Of a stretch of 64,000 bases of DNA, positions 44,840 through 53,981 are shown piece by piece (position 1 is the stretch's first letter; the number at the start of each line of letters is the position of its first letter). A model generated the notes under the pieces. The model was not told the origin of the DNA. It worked only from the letters and a program-made list of their open reading frames with translations, and made no database searches. Made by a program: the position numbers and the translations under genes. The DNA comes from CAJMSU01 sp964650315 (GTDB lineage Bacteria > Bacillota_I > Bacilli_A > RF39 > UBA660), in NCBI GenBank assembly GCA_964650315.1, contig CAZYQE010000006.1, positions 22,434 through 86,433 of the forward strand, written 5' to 3'.

Positions 44840-45292
44840 CTATCTATTTTTTGTCCATGAAAAATTCTTTTTCTTATGATGTTTATAACCTATAATAGGA
44901 AAACTTGTAGATTTCTCATCTTTAGTTATAAATACTTGGATATCATAAAAATGTTTTTCTTCATTAGTTAATCTTCTAGTTACAATGTTTGCTAAACCTT
45001 TAGCAGCATCTACTGAAGTTCCAGGCTCTGCTGTAATCATAACTTCTATTATTCTTCCTGATACTCTTATAGTAGCTTTTTTAGCTGTACCATCACTAGT
45101 AATAGAAGACTCTATAGTCTTTTTCTTACTATTAGATATTTTAACTTTATCACTACCTTCTAGTCTATTTCCATATATTGCATGTTCTTCATCAGGGAAA
45201 AACATAGCCTTTATTTGTACTAACAATAGTATCATCACTAAAAATACTGCGATTGCTATACAAGCAAACTTATTCTTTTTTATAAATTCCAT
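44840..45292 (-). CDS. Small membrane protein of unknown function
   Basis: About 150 residues with one membrane segment (about 8-28) and a C-terminal domain with ATIRVSGRIIEVMITAEPGTS (split across residues 75-95) and a His/Lys-rich tail. The C-terminal part vaguely resembles Asp23/Gls24-type folds, but I cannot assign it. The start is put at 45292, after the AGGATGTGAGG ribosome region; a more upstream in-frame ATG at 45310 lies inside the promoter -10 region. It heads a five-gene operon (45292 to 39165). Confidence 0.6.
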   Translation of the reverse strand: MEFIKKNKFACIAIAVFLVMILLLVQIKAMFFPDEEHAIYGNRLEGSDKVKISNSKKKTIESSITSDGTAKKATIRVSGRIIEVMITAEPGTSVDAAKGLANIVTRRLTNEEKHFYDIQVFITKDEKSTSFPIIGYKHHKKKNFSWTKNR

Positions 45293-45314
45293 ACCCTCAC
45301 ATCCTATCATAATA

Positions 45315-45343
45315 ATTATACAATAACTACATCACTTTTTCAA
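45315..45343 (-). promoter_or_regulatory. Promoter of the GGDEF/YihY/LtaS-like operon
   Basis: Minus strand TTGAAA (45338-45343), 17 bases, TATAAT (45315-45320). The -35 ends at the base before the stop codon of gatB, leaving no room for a terminator between them. Confidence 0.75.
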
Positions 45344-46768
45344 TTATTTATTAAGTTCTTCTATTAAAATTTCATTAGCCATTTTTGGATTAACAGATCC
45401 CTTAGTTTCTTTCATAACTTGACCCATTAAATACTTAATAGCTCTATCTTTTCCTTCTTTATAAGCAAGAACACTATCAGGATTATCATTAATAATTTTA
45501 TTAACTACTTCTCTGATTTTAGAATCATCTGTAATATTTTTAATACCAGATGTTTTTATTATTTCTTCAATAGAAGAATTGCTTTCTAATACTTTAGATA
45601 ATATATCTTTTAGATTTCTACTAGAAATACTATTATTATCTATATTGTTTACTAAATCTATAAATCTTTCTTTAGTAAGAGTTGTATCTGTAATTACTTT
45701 TTCTTCTTTGTTTAAATATCCTGATATATCTCCTAGTAATAAATTACTAGCTATATCAAAATTAATATTAGAATCTAATAAAGTATTAAAATAATCACTT
45801 AAACTTCTATTATTAACTAACTTATTAGCCTTAAATTCACTTACACCTAAGTCTATATATCTAGATCTTCTTTCATCAGGTAACATAGGTATAGTTTTTT
45901 CTACATTAGAAATCATTTCATCAGTAATATATACATAAGGTATATCTGGTTCTGGGAAATATCTATAATCATTACCTGTTTCTTTAACACGCATTAATAC
46001 TGTATCTCCTAGTTTATCATCATATCTTCTAGTCTGTTCTTTGAATATTTCACCAGATTCATATAATTTTTCTTGTCTTTTAATTTCTTTTTCTATACTT
46101 AAACCTACATTAGAAATAGAACCAATATTTTTAATTTCTACTTTAGTTCCATATGGATCAGATTCATTCTTTCTTATTGAGACGTTAGCATCTGCTCTCA
46201 TAGAACCTTCTTCCATCTTACAATCTGAAATATCACTATAGAATAATAATTCTTTTAGTTTTTCTAAGTATAATTTAGCTTCCTCACTACTTTCCATACA
46301 TGGTTTAGTAACTATTTCTATTAAAGGTACTCCTGCTCTATTGAAATCAAGTAGAGTCTTATCTTTTCTATGAGTACTCTTACATGTATCTTCTTCTATA
46401 TGCATTTCTTCTATTTCTATTTTTTTAGTTTTACCATTAACTTCTATTTCTACATAACCATCATATCCAATAGGAGTTTCAAACTGAGTAATTTGATAAT
46501 TCTTTGGATTATCTGGATAGAAATAATTCTTTCTATCAAAATGCATTTCTCTTCTTATATTACAATTTAATACTTTACAAGCTTTAATAGCTAGATTAAT
46601 TACTTCTTCATTTAAAGTTGGAAGTGTACCTGGATAACCTAAATCAATAACATTAGTTAATGAATTAGCCATTTGTCCATAACCATTTACTGATGGTGAG
46701 AATATTTTTGTATTAGTTTTTAATTCTACGTGTACTTCTACACCGATTGTTGGAATATAATTACTCAT
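45344..46768 (-). CDS. gatB: Aspartyl/glutamyl-tRNA(Asn/Gln) amidotransferase subunit B
   Basis: About 474 residues, the standard GatB length. GVEVHVELKTNTKIFSP, FDRKNYFYPDNPKNYQITQ and GVPLIEIVTKP are hallmark segments. The C-terminal tail domain (about 325-474) ends with VMKETKGSVNPKMANEILIEEL. With GatA and GatC it amidates Glu-tRNA(Gln) or Asp-tRNA(Asn). The start is set at the ATG at 46768, preceded by GGTGAT and overlapping the gatA stop by 8 bases; the ORF start at 46780 lacks a ribosome site. No terminator follows. Confidence 0.96.
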   Translation of the reverse strand: MSNYIPTIGVEVHVELKTNTKIFSPSVNGYGQMANSLTNVIDLGYPGTLPTLNEEVINLAIKACKVLNCNIRREMHFDRKNYFYPDNPKNYQITQFETPIGYDGYVEIEVNGKTKKIEIEEMHIEEDTCKSTHRKDKTLLDFNRAGVPLIEIVTKPCMESSEEAKLYLEKLKELLFYSDISDCKMEEGSMRADANVSIRKNESDPYGTKVEIKNIGSISNVGLSIEKEIKRQEKLYESGEIFKEQTRRYDDKLGDTVLMRVKETGNDYRYFPEPDIPYVYITDEMISNVEKTIPMLPDERRSRYIDLGVSEFKANKLVNNRSLSDYFNTLLDSNINFDIASNLLLGDISGYLNKEEKVITDTTLTKERFIDLVNNIDNNSISSRNLKDILSKVLESNSSIEEIIKTSGIKNITDDSKIREVVNKIINDNPDSVLAYKEGKDRAIKYLMGQVMKETKGSVNPKMANEILIEELNK

Positions 46769-48188
46769 TAATATCACCAACTTTCTTTTCTATAAAACTT
46801 GCTAGCTTATAGATAGTTGCTTCATCAAAACTATTACCTATTATATGTAATCCAACAGGCATTTTATCACTTGATAAACCTACTGGAATAGATATAGCAG
46901 GAAGTCCTGCCATATTAACAGGTATTACTAATACATCATCCATAAAACTCTTTAATGGATCATCCATATTTTCATCTAAGTTATAGGCTGTTGTTGTTGT
47001 AGTTGGTCCAATAATAAGATCATACTTTTCAAATACTTTAGAAAATTCTTTCTTCATATCATCTCTAATAGATAGTGCTTTATTATAATAAGTCTTAGCA
47101 TTATCTCCACTTAGTAAGTAAGAACCAACCATTATTCTTCTTTTAACTTCATCACCAAAGCCTTCAGCTCTAGTAGATAAATATAAATCTTCTATATCTT
47201 TAGGAGTATCTGTAGGATTACCATATCTAATACCATCATATCTAGCTAAATTAGAACTAGCTTCTCCCATAGCAATAACTTGGTATAGAGTAACTGCTTT
47301 ATCTAGATACTTCATATCAATATAGTCTACTGATACTCCATTAGATTCTAATAATTTAATTGTATCTTTAACTTTTTCTTTTATTTCATCACTTACAATA
47401 TCACTCATAAAGTAATTAGGAACAGCAACTTTCATATTAGAAACATCTTTTCCTATCAATCTTGTGAAATCTTCTACTTCTTTATTTGAAGATGTTAAAT
47501 CTTTAGGATCTTTTCCTACTATAGCATTTAATAACACTGCGTTTTCATACACATTTCTAGTCATTGGACCTATTTGATCTAGCGATGAAGCAAAAGCTAC
47601 TAAACCGAATCTAGATACTCTTCCATAAGTAGGTTTCATTCCAACTATTCCAGTGTATGCTGCTGGTTGTCTAATAGATCCACCTGTATCAGTACCTAGT
47701 GCAAATAATAAGTCTTTTGCAGCTATTGTAGTGGCACTTCCACCAGAAGATCCTCCTGATATTTTATTTTTATTCCATGGATTCTTAGGAGCTCCAAAAT
47801 AAGATGTTCTAGAACTTGATCCCATTGCAAATTCATCCATATTAGTTTTACCAATAATAATCATATTTTTTTCTTTAAGTTTTTCTACTACAGTAGCATC
47901 ATATATAGGTATAAAATTATCTAATATATGAGAAGCACAAGTAGTTTTTAAATTTTTAGTTACTATATTATCTTTAATAGCTATAGGAAGCCCAAATAAT
48001 ATATTATCTACTTCCTTATTTTCTAATTCTTTAGCTTTCTTAATAGCTTCTTCTTTATTTAGAGTAATATAAGCATTTAAGTCTTTATTATTTTCTATGT
48101 TGTCAAAAGCTTCTAATACTAAATCTATTGGTTTTATCTTTTTACTTTTTAATAATTCATTTATTTCTTTAATACTTTTATCTAACAT
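46761..48188 (-). CDS. gatA: Aspartyl/glutamyl-tRNA(Asn/Gln) amidotransferase subunit A
   Basis: About 475 residues. The amidase signature with the Ser-cisSer-Lys triad is visible: AIKDNI (Lys), GGSSGGSATTIAA and GTDTGGSIRQPAAY. It releases ammonia from glutamine for the GatB kinase/transamidase. Start at 48188, preceded by GAGGGAGC and two bases after the gatC stop; the ORF start eight codons upstream would lie inside gatC. The cluster gatC-gatA-gatB is the classical order. Confidence 0.96.
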   Translation of the reverse strand: MLDKSIKEINELLKSKKIKPIDLVLEAFDNIENNKDLNAYITLNKEEAIKKAKELENKEVDNILFGLPIAIKDNIVTKNLKTTCASHILDNFIPIYDATVVEKLKEKNMIIIGKTNMDEFAMGSSSRTSYFGAPKNPWNKNKISGGSSGGSATTIAAKDLLFALGTDTGGSIRQPAAYTGIVGMKPTYGRVSRFGLVAFASSLDQIGPMTRNVYENAVLLNAIVGKDPKDLTSSNKEVEDFTRLIGKDVSNMKVAVPNYFMSDIVSDEIKEKVKDTIKLLESNGVSVDYIDMKYLDKAVTLYQVIAMGEASSNLARYDGIRYGNPTDTPKDIEDLYLSTRAEGFGDEVKRRIMVGSYLLSGDNAKTYYNKALSIRDDMKKEFSKVFEKYDLIIGPTTTTTAYNLDENMDDPLKSFMDDVLVIPVNMAGLPAISIPVGLSSDKMPVGLHIIGNSFDEATIYKLASFIEKKVGDINE

Positions 48189-48189
48189 A

Positions 48190-48498
48190 TTAAGCTCCCT
48201 CACTTTCGCCAATTACTACAGGAACTTCTATATAGTTACCACTATGTTTAGGAGCATTCTTTATTACTTCTTTTGGATCTAACATATCACTACTTTTATC
48301 TTCTCTTAGAGTAGTATTATCACTCCATGGAGCAATCATTCTTTCTTCATCATAACCTTCTACGTCATTAATTTTCTCTACTTCATCAAGTAATTGTTTT
48401 AATTCTACTCTATATTTTTCTATCTCTTCTTCACTGATTTTTATTCTCGCTAAATTAGCAACATGTAGTACTTCTTCTTTAGTTAATTTATCTTTCAT
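48190..48498 (-). CDS. gatC: Aspartyl/glutamyl-tRNA(Asn/Gln) amidotransferase subunit C
   Basis: 102 residues, typical for GatC. LTKEEVLHVANLARIKISEEE at the N-terminus is the family signature (seen from residues 4-24), and the C-terminus has LREDKSSDMLD...IKNAPKHSGNYI. It wraps around GatA and stabilises the complex. First gene of the operon gatC-gatA-gatB, with GGAGGGAG before its ATG and a strong promoter. Confidence 0.95.
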   Translation of the reverse strand: MKDKLTKEEVLHVANLARIKISEEEIEKYRVELKQLLDEVEKINDVEGYDEERMIAPWSDNTTLREDKSSDMLDPKEVIKNAPKHSGNYIEVPVVIGESEGA

Positions 48499-48520
48499 AA
48501 AGCTCCCTCCAACTTAATAT

Positions 48521-48549
48521 ATTATACCACGTATAAGCCTTTATTTCAA
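48521..48549 (-). promoter_or_regulatory. Promoter of gatCAB
   Basis: Minus strand TTGAAA (48544-48549), 17 bases, extended TGGTATAAT (48521-48526). The -35 lies in the T-tract of the ligA terminator. Confidence 0.8.
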
Positions 48550-48583
48550 AAAAATAAAGAATAATAATTTATTATTCTTTATT
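48547..48583 (-). terminator. Terminator of ligA
   Basis: 13-base stem AATAAAGAATAAT/ATTATTCTTTATT (48553-48583) and a T-run on the minus strand. It contains the stop codon of ligA. Confidence 0.8.
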
Positions 48584-50557
48584 GTTAATTTTGTCTTTAA
48601 ATTCTTCTTCAGTCCATATAGTTATACCTAGTTCTTTAGCCTTATTATATTTACTACCAGGATTATCTCCTACTACTACAACATCCGTCTTACTAGATAC
48701 AGAACTTACTGTTTTTCCTCCTAAAGATTCTATTTTATTTTTAGCTTCATCTCTAGTAAATAAAGTAAGTGCCCCCGTTAGAACAAAACTCTTATTACTA
48801 AAGTTTTCATCTTCTATTATTTCTTGACCTAAATAATTAGTATTAATATTTAAATCTTTTAATCTATTAATTATTTCTTTATTATTAGAATTATTAAAGA
48901 AATCTATAATACTATCTGCAATTATATCTCCTATATCATCTATTTCTATTAAGTCTTCTTTAGATGCATTCATTAAATTATCTAATGTTTTATAATTAGA
49001 ACATAATATCTTCGCAGTCTTTTCTCCTACATGAGGAATACCTAGTCCAAATAATAATCTTTCTAGTGAATTAGATTTAGATTTTTCTATAGCATCTAAC
49101 ATATTAGATACAGATTTATCTCCATAACCTTCTAATCTTTTTAAATCTTCTTCATGATTTTTAAGTAAGTAAATATCTACTACATTCTTAATATATCCAA
49201 AGTTATAGAAATCTTCTATTATTCTATCTCCTAATCCATCTATATTCATAGCATTTCTAGATACAAAATGGATTAAAGATTCTATATCTCTAGCAGGACA
49301 TTTATTATTAGGACAGAAATAATCTACTTGTCCTTCTTTTTTTATTAATTTAGTATTACACATAGGACATGTATCTATCATTACAAAGTCTTTTTCTTTG
49401 CCTGTTCTTCTATCTTTAATTACTTCTACTACTTCAGGTATAACATCTCCTGCTTTTCTAATAGATACAATATCACCTATTTTTAGATCTTTAGCTATTA
49501 TATTATCTTCATTATGAAGAGTGGCTCTTGAGATAGTAGAACCGGCAACTATTACTGGTTCTAATACTGCATTTGGTGTTATTTGACCAGTTCTTCCTAC
49601 AGTAAAGATAATATCAGTTAATTTAGTTAATACTTCTTCTGCAGGAAATTTATAAGCAGTAGCCCATTTAGGATATCTAGCAGTAAAACCTAATTTCTTT
49701 TGATCATTAAGATCATTTACTTTTATAACTACTCCATCAATATCATATGGTAAAGAGTCTCTTTCTTGTCCTTTTTCTTCAATATATTCTAGTATTTCAT
49801 TAATATTATTAACTAATTTATTATTAGGATTAGTTTTAAAGCCTAACTTTTTCATATAATTAATAGCATCCATATGAGTAGTAATATTATAATCTTCTGG
49901 ATTTGGCAAATGATATATAAAATTATCTAGTTTTCTTTCTGCAGCAACTTTAGAATCTAATTGTCTAATAGAACCAGCTGCAGCATTACGACAATTTTGT
50001 AATAAAGACTCTCCTTTTTCTTTCCTTTTTTTATTTAATTCTTCTAAAGTCTTTTTATTCATGAATATTTCTCCACGAACTTCTATATCAACTTCTTCTG
50101 TTAATTTTAATGGAATAGATTTAATAGTTTTAACATTATGAGTAATATCTTCTCCAGTAGTACCATCACCACGAGTAGCTGCCCTAACTAATTTACCTTT
50201 TTCATAAAGTAGTGAAACAGATAATCCATCTATCTTTAACTCACATACATACTTAGGATTAATTTTCTCTTTCTTAATTCTTTCATCAAAAGCAACTACT
50301 TCAGACTCTGAGAATACATCACTTAAAGACATCATTGGTATCTTATGAGTAACTTTATTAAATGAATCTATTACTTTACCTCCTGCATGCTGTGTAGGAG
50401 AATAATCTTTAATCCATTCTGGGTGTTTTTCTTCTATTTCTTCTAATTCTCTGAAGTATTTATCATACTCTTGATCTGTAATAGTAGGATTGTCTAAAGT
50501 ATGATAATTATAGTCTGCTTCATTTATAATTTCTATTAATTCTTCATATCTATCCAT
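48572..50557 (-). CDS. ligA: NAD-dependent DNA ligase LigA
   Basis: 661 residues with all LigA domains: N-terminal Ia (DYNYHTLDNPTITDQEYD), adenylation domain with the nucleotidyl Lys in CELKIDGLSVSLLYEKG (about 110-125), OB fold, zinc finger (CPMCN...CPNNKCPA), helix-hairpin-helix set and a C-terminal BRCT domain (about 585-661). It seals nicks in replication and repair. AGGTGAT lies before its ATG; the gene has its own extended -10 promoter. Neighbouring pcrA and gatCAB are the usual company in Bacilli. Confidence 0.97.
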   Translation of the reverse strand: MDRYEELIEIINEADYNYHTLDNPTITDQEYDKYFRELEEIEEKHPEWIKDYSPTQHAGGKVIDSFNKVTHKIPMMSLSDVFSESEVVAFDERIKKEKINPKYVCELKIDGLSVSLLYEKGKLVRAATRGDGTTGEDITHNVKTIKSIPLKLTEEVDIEVRGEIFMNKKTLEELNKKRKEKGESLLQNCRNAAAGSIRQLDSKVAAERKLDNFIYHLPNPEDYNITTHMDAINYMKKLGFKTNPNNKLVNNINEILEYIEEKGQERDSLPYDIDGVVIKVNDLNDQKKLGFTARYPKWATAYKFPAEEVLTKLTDIIFTVGRTGQITPNAVLEPVIVAGSTISRATLHNEDNIIAKDLKIGDIVSIRKAGDVIPEVVEVIKDRRTGKEKDFVMIDTCPMCNTKLIKKEGQVDYFCPNNKCPARDIESLIHFVSRNAMNIDGLGDRIIEDFYNFGYIKNVVDIYLLKNHEEDLKRLEGYGDKSVSNMLDAIEKSKSNSLERLLFGLGIPHVGEKTAKILCSNYKTLDNLMNASKEDLIEIDDIGDIIADSIIDFFNNSNNKEIINRLKDLNINTNYLGQEIIEDENFSNKSFVLTGALTLFTRDEAKNKIESLGGKTVSSVSSKTDVVVVGDNPGSKYNKAKELGITIWTEEEFKDKINNKE

Positions 50558-50575
50558 TAGTTATCACCTGTATAT

Positions 50576-50584
50576 ATTATACCA
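50576..50584 (-). promoter_or_regulatory. Extended -10 promoter of ligA
   Basis: TGGTATAAT on the minus strand (TATAAT at 50576-50581), about 20 bases before the ATG; the -35 is poor. Confidence 0.6.
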
Positions 50585-50613
50585 TAAATAGTACTTATTT
50601 TCCTTTAAAACCA

Positions 50614-50641
50614 ATAAAAAAAGCAACTTTTTTAGTTGCTT
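50614..50641 (-). terminator. Terminator of the two-TM surface protein gene
   Basis: Stem AGCAACT/AGTTGCT (50622-50640) with T-rich sequence on both strands. Confidence 0.75.
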
Positions 50642-50646
50642 TTTTA

Positions 50647-52278
50647 TTATAATTGTTCTTCTTGTTCTTCATCAATATCTTCGCTAATTACTTTTTCTGG
50701 CTCAATACCTTTTTTCTTTTTTGCTTTACTAACTATAAGTGAGATTATACCAATAAGTATTAATAATCCTCCGGCACATAAAGCTATTATAGTATAGATA
50801 TTAAATATATTATCCTTATCTTTTTGAACAGTATTTAATTCTAACATAGAATTGTCTTTAGATACTACACTATCTTTTACTTTCTTAGAAGATACTACAT
50901 ATTTAGAATTATGATCTATATAGAATTCATAGAAACCATCATTCTTTTGAACTTCCATAGCTACTTTCTTAAATTCTTTTTTACCTTCATTATAGTAATA
51001 AATATTTGCAGTTTTATCTTTAATTATTCTATCTAATCTATTACCATCTAATTTAATTAATACTTTTCCTGGTAATTCTCCATTATTAGAGAAATTAATC
51101 ATAGCAGAACGTTTATGTACATGTTTCTTTATAAACTTATTATAACCTGTACTATCTTTTATATTTTCTATTACTGTTCTTACATCTACTGATTTGGGTT
51201 TCTTAATATCTGACCCATTAAATACCCATTCACTACTTCCATAATCTATAAATAATACTTTATTAGTATTCTTGATTAATTTAAATAATGATTTAGATAT
51301 TATAGGGTTAGAATTAGCATTAACTGTAATGATTGCATCATTATCTAATTTAGTAATTGCCTTTTCTATAGTATCTCCATAATCTTCATTATTAAATGAA
51401 TACTCACTAGGATCAAATTCTTTTTGTGCTATTTGGAATTTTCCATTATTTAATTTTAAATTCTTATCTTTACTTCTATATAATTCTTTTTCTCCTGAAT
51501 ATAAAGATACTTTTGCATAATTGAATTTATAATTACCTATTGTTGCGTTAGATGGAATTATAAAGTTTGGATTTCCATATAATTCTTTAACATATACATT
51601 TAGTTTAGAATTATCTTTTTCATTAGTGAATGCTAATAACATACTTTCTATTCCATAATAACCATCATAATTAACATCTAAATCAATCTTTTCTCCGATT
51701 GCAGCTTTCTTAGTTTTTACATCTAATGTTAATTTGTTTTTAGTGTTGCTACTATTATTAGAATTATCTTCTGTTACTGTAATTATTTGATCAGAAAAAT
51801 CAAAATATTGTACTGGATTTTCTACATCTGGAGTTGTTGATCCTGCTTCTGATGAATATACTGCTTCTGTTCTTGTTTGATCTTGTCCCCACTCCATAGG
51901 AAACAAACATATTTCTGTTAATGCATATTCTCCTGGTTCCATATATTCCATTGCATTAGATAAATCTATATAACTAAGATTATCAGTTGAGAAATAATAT
52001 TGTGTTCCAGTTTGTTTACTTACTAAGAAGAATGAAATAAATGATAAACCTTGTCCTTCATATTCATAATCTATATCAAAATATAATTTATCATTTTGTT
52101 TTACTTGTTTTTCTTTAAAGTCAAATGATTTTAACAGTGGAGATTCTCCACCAGATAACATTGAATAAGAATCTTGTATTTTAGATACTCCTATCCAACC
52201 ACATATAATAACTACTAAAGCTAGTATTACTGTAGTTCCAGTTAATAACCCCTTTCCTTTAGTTTGCTTTTCTTTCAT
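50647..52278 (-). CDS. Cell-surface protein with N- and C-terminal membrane segments, unknown
   Basis: About 543 residues. An N-terminal membrane segment (about 12-34) is followed by an extracellular region with two related beta-rich domains (about 45-165 and 175-285: FDIDYEYEGQGL and LDVNYDGYYGI). A further globular part leads to a C-terminal membrane segment (about 495-518) and an acidic tail. There is no LPXTG motif; the second segment anchors it. I recognise no family. The ATG at 52278 follows GAGGTG; the ORF start nine codons upstream lies before the ribosome site. It has its own TTGACA promoter and a terminator, so it is a single-gene unit. Confidence 0.65.
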   Translation of the reverse strand: MKEKQTKGKGLLTGTTVILALVVIICGWIGVSKIQDSYSMLSGGESPLLKSFDFKEKQVKQNDKLYFDIDYEYEGQGLSFISFFLVSKQTGTQYYFSTDNLSYIDLSNAMEYMEPGEYALTEICLFPMEWGQDQTRTEAVYSSEAGSTTPDVENPVQYFDFSDQIITVTEDNSNNSSNTKNKLTLDVKTKKAAIGEKIDLDVNYDGYYGIESMLLAFTNEKDNSKLNVYVKELYGNPNFIIPSNATIGNYKFNYAKVSLYSGEKELYRSKDKNLKLNNGKFQIAQKEFDPSEYSFNNEDYGDTIEKAITKLDNDAIITVNANSNPIISKSLFKLIKNTNKVLFIDYGSSEWVFNGSDIKKPKSVDVRTVIENIKDSTGYNKFIKKHVHKRSAMINFSNNGELPGKVLIKLDGNRLDRIIKDKTANIYYYNEGKKEFKKVAMEVQKNDGFYEFYIDHNSKYVVSSKKVKDSVVSKDNSMLELNTVQKDKDNIFNIYTIIALCAGGLLILIGIISLIVSKAKKKKGIEPEKVISEDIDEEQEEQL

Positions 52279-52309
52279 ATATACACCTCTTCCTATTATA
52301 TACAATATA

Positions 52310-52339
52310 AATATAACTCTTTATTTTATAAATTGTCAA
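52310..52339 (-). promoter_or_regulatory. Promoter of the two-TM surface protein gene
   Basis: Minus strand perfect TTGACA (52334-52339), 18 bases, TATATT (52310-52315). The -35 abuts the T-tract of the preceding gene's terminator. Confidence 0.65.
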
Positions 52340-52340
52340 T

Positions 52341-52369
52341 AAAAAAAGAAATAGTAACTATTTCTTTTT
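52341..52369 (-). terminator. Terminator of the Bax-inhibitor-1 gene
   Basis: Stem AAGAAATAG/CTATTTCTT (52346-52366) with a T-run on the minus strand; it includes the stop codon. Confidence 0.75.
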
Positions 52370-53002
52370 ACCAAATAACTCAAGTAATCTAATAAATAAG
52401 TTGATAAAGTCTAGGAACAATTGGAATGCTCCAAAAACAGCTGCTTTTTCTTCACCTATTGTAGGTAACATTCTTTTTACCTTTTGCATATCGTAAGCAA
52501 TGAATCCTATGAAGACTAATGCTCCTAAAATAGTAATTCCTAGATTTAATGATCCTGAATGGAAGAATATTGCATTTAGTATAGATGCTACTATAACTAC
52601 TAATAATGTAACTAATAATATTACTCCAATATTAGTTAAATCTCTTTTAGTTATATATCCATAGAATGCAAGGATTCCAAATATTATAGCTGTTAATAAG
52701 AATATGAATATTATAGATCCAAGATCATATACTACAAATAAAGATGAAAAAGTAACTCCTGTAATTGCAGTAAATAATAAGTATAGTATCTTAGTAGTAA
52801 TTGGTTTTAATTTTTGTATTCTAAGACTTAATACTAATGCTATTACTAATTCTGCTATTACTATTGGAATTAAATATGTCTTTAATGTAGTTACCATTAA
52901 ATCTTGATTTAGATATAGTCCATATCCTGTACCAAAGCATATTAATAATCCTAAGAATAACCAAGCAAACAATTTAGAATAAACTCTATTTATATTATCC
53001 AT
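52358..53002 (-). CDS. Bax inhibitor-1/YccA family membrane protein
   Basis: About 214 residues with seven membrane segments, the usual architecture of BI-1 proteins, which form pH-sensitive calcium leak channels in studied relatives. The C-terminal segment FLDFINLFIRLLELFG is characteristic. Start at 53002, where the ATG overlaps the stop of the nucleotidyltransferase gene by one base (TAATG) and is preceded by GGGAGGTG. This is translational coupling. The ORF start six codons upstream lies before that site. Confidence 0.85.
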   Translation of the reverse strand: MDNINRVYSKLFAWLFLGLLICFGTGYGLYLNQDLMVTTLKTYLIPIVIAELVIALVLSLRIQKLKPITTKILYLLFTAITGVTFSSLFVVYDLGSIIFIFLLTAIIFGILAFYGYITKRDLTNIGVILLVTLLVVIVASILNAIFFHSGSLNLGITILGALVFIGFIAYDMQKVKRMLPTIGEEKAAVFGAFQLFLDFINLFIRLLELFGKKK

Positions 53003-53928
53003 TATTTTTTCACCTCCCATAAATGATTCTTATATTCACCTTTTTTAATCATTTTCTTTAATGCTTTTTTAACTGCATCTTCATCTTCTCTATATGTTAC
53101 TCCATACCAAGTAGCAGTTGTATTTATAATATCTACTGATGCATAATTTTCTTTAATACTATCAAATAATACATCTGGTATTAAATATTCTGCATCTTCT
53201 AGATTATCTTTATTCTCTTCTAAAAATTCTGGGAATTTTTCTTTTAAATATTTAAATATACTTGGACTAAATAATAACATATTCATTGATACTGATGCAT
53301 CTTCACTTATTTCAAACATTTCTTCTTCACTTAATGGATCAGCTATTAGTTTATCATTTACTCTTTCAACAGAAGATTCTGTTATTTTCTTTAATTTCTT
53401 ATCTTCTACTTTAACTACTCCACGTTTTACTGAACCATTTTCTGTAATAGTATTTTTAGCTAAATAACATACCATTCCATAATGATATGGTTTTTCTTCT
53501 GTATTAAGATTTTTTAAGTAATTTGCAGCTTTCATAAAAGCATCTCTTCCATAGAAATCATCTGCATTTATTATCATAAATGGTTCTTTTACTTTAGATT
53601 TACAACAAAGAATAGCATGTGCTGTACCTAGTGGTTTTACTCTTGTGATTGGTATTTCATATTCTTCTGGTACATTATCATTTTTTTGAAAACAATATTC
53701 AACATTTATTTTCTTTTCTATTCTATGACCAATAGTTTCTTTAAATATATTTAAATGTTCTTTTTTTATTAGAAATACTACCTTATTAAAACCTGCTTTA
53801 ATAGCATCATATACAGAATAATCTATTATAAACTCACCATTAGGCCCCATAGATTCTACTTGTTTTAATCCACCAAAACGGCTTCCCATACCGGCAGCTA
53901 GTATAACTAATGTAATATCTTTATTCAT
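53002..53928 (-). CDS. Sugar-phosphate nucleotidyltransferase family protein
   Basis: 308 residues. LAAGMGSRFGGLKQVESMGPNG at the N-terminus (about 10-31) is the NTP-transferase signature, and INADDFYGRDAF (about 120-131) has the metal-binding Asp pair. The GLK loop and C-terminal CxEDEDAVKKAL-like helix differ from RmlA, so it is another member of the fold. The substrate could be a sugar phosphate or a phospho-alcohol. Since LicD and the TagF-like enzyme need CDP-donors, a cytidylyltransferase role is possible but unproven. Own promoter; followed by the Bax-inhibitor gene. Confidence 0.75.
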   Translation of the reverse strand: MNKDITLVILAAGMGSRFGGLKQVESMGPNGEFIIDYSVYDAIKAGFNKVVFLIKKEHLNIFKETIGHRIEKKINVEYCFQKNDNVPEEYEIPITRVKPLGTAHAILCCKSKVKEPFMIINADDFYGRDAFMKAANYLKNLNTEEKPYHYGMVCYLAKNTITENGSVKRGVVKVEDKKLKKITESSVERVNDKLIADPLSEEEMFEISEDASVSMNMLLFSPSIFKYLKEKFPEFLEENKDNLEDAEYLIPDVLFDSIKENYASVDIINTTATWYGVTYREDEDAVKKALKKMIKKGEYKNHLWEVKK

Positions 53929-53952
53929 ATTAATCTCCTTTAATATATTATT

Positions 53953-53981
53953 ACTATAACATAAATAATTATGATTGTTAA
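53953..53981 (-). promoter_or_regulatory. Promoter of the nucleotidyltransferase/BI-1 pair
   Basis: Minus strand TTAACA (53976-53981), 17 bases, TATAGT (53953-53958) with TG before it. The -35 overlaps the pcrA stop codon. No terminator is seen between pcrA and this gene. Confidence 0.6.
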
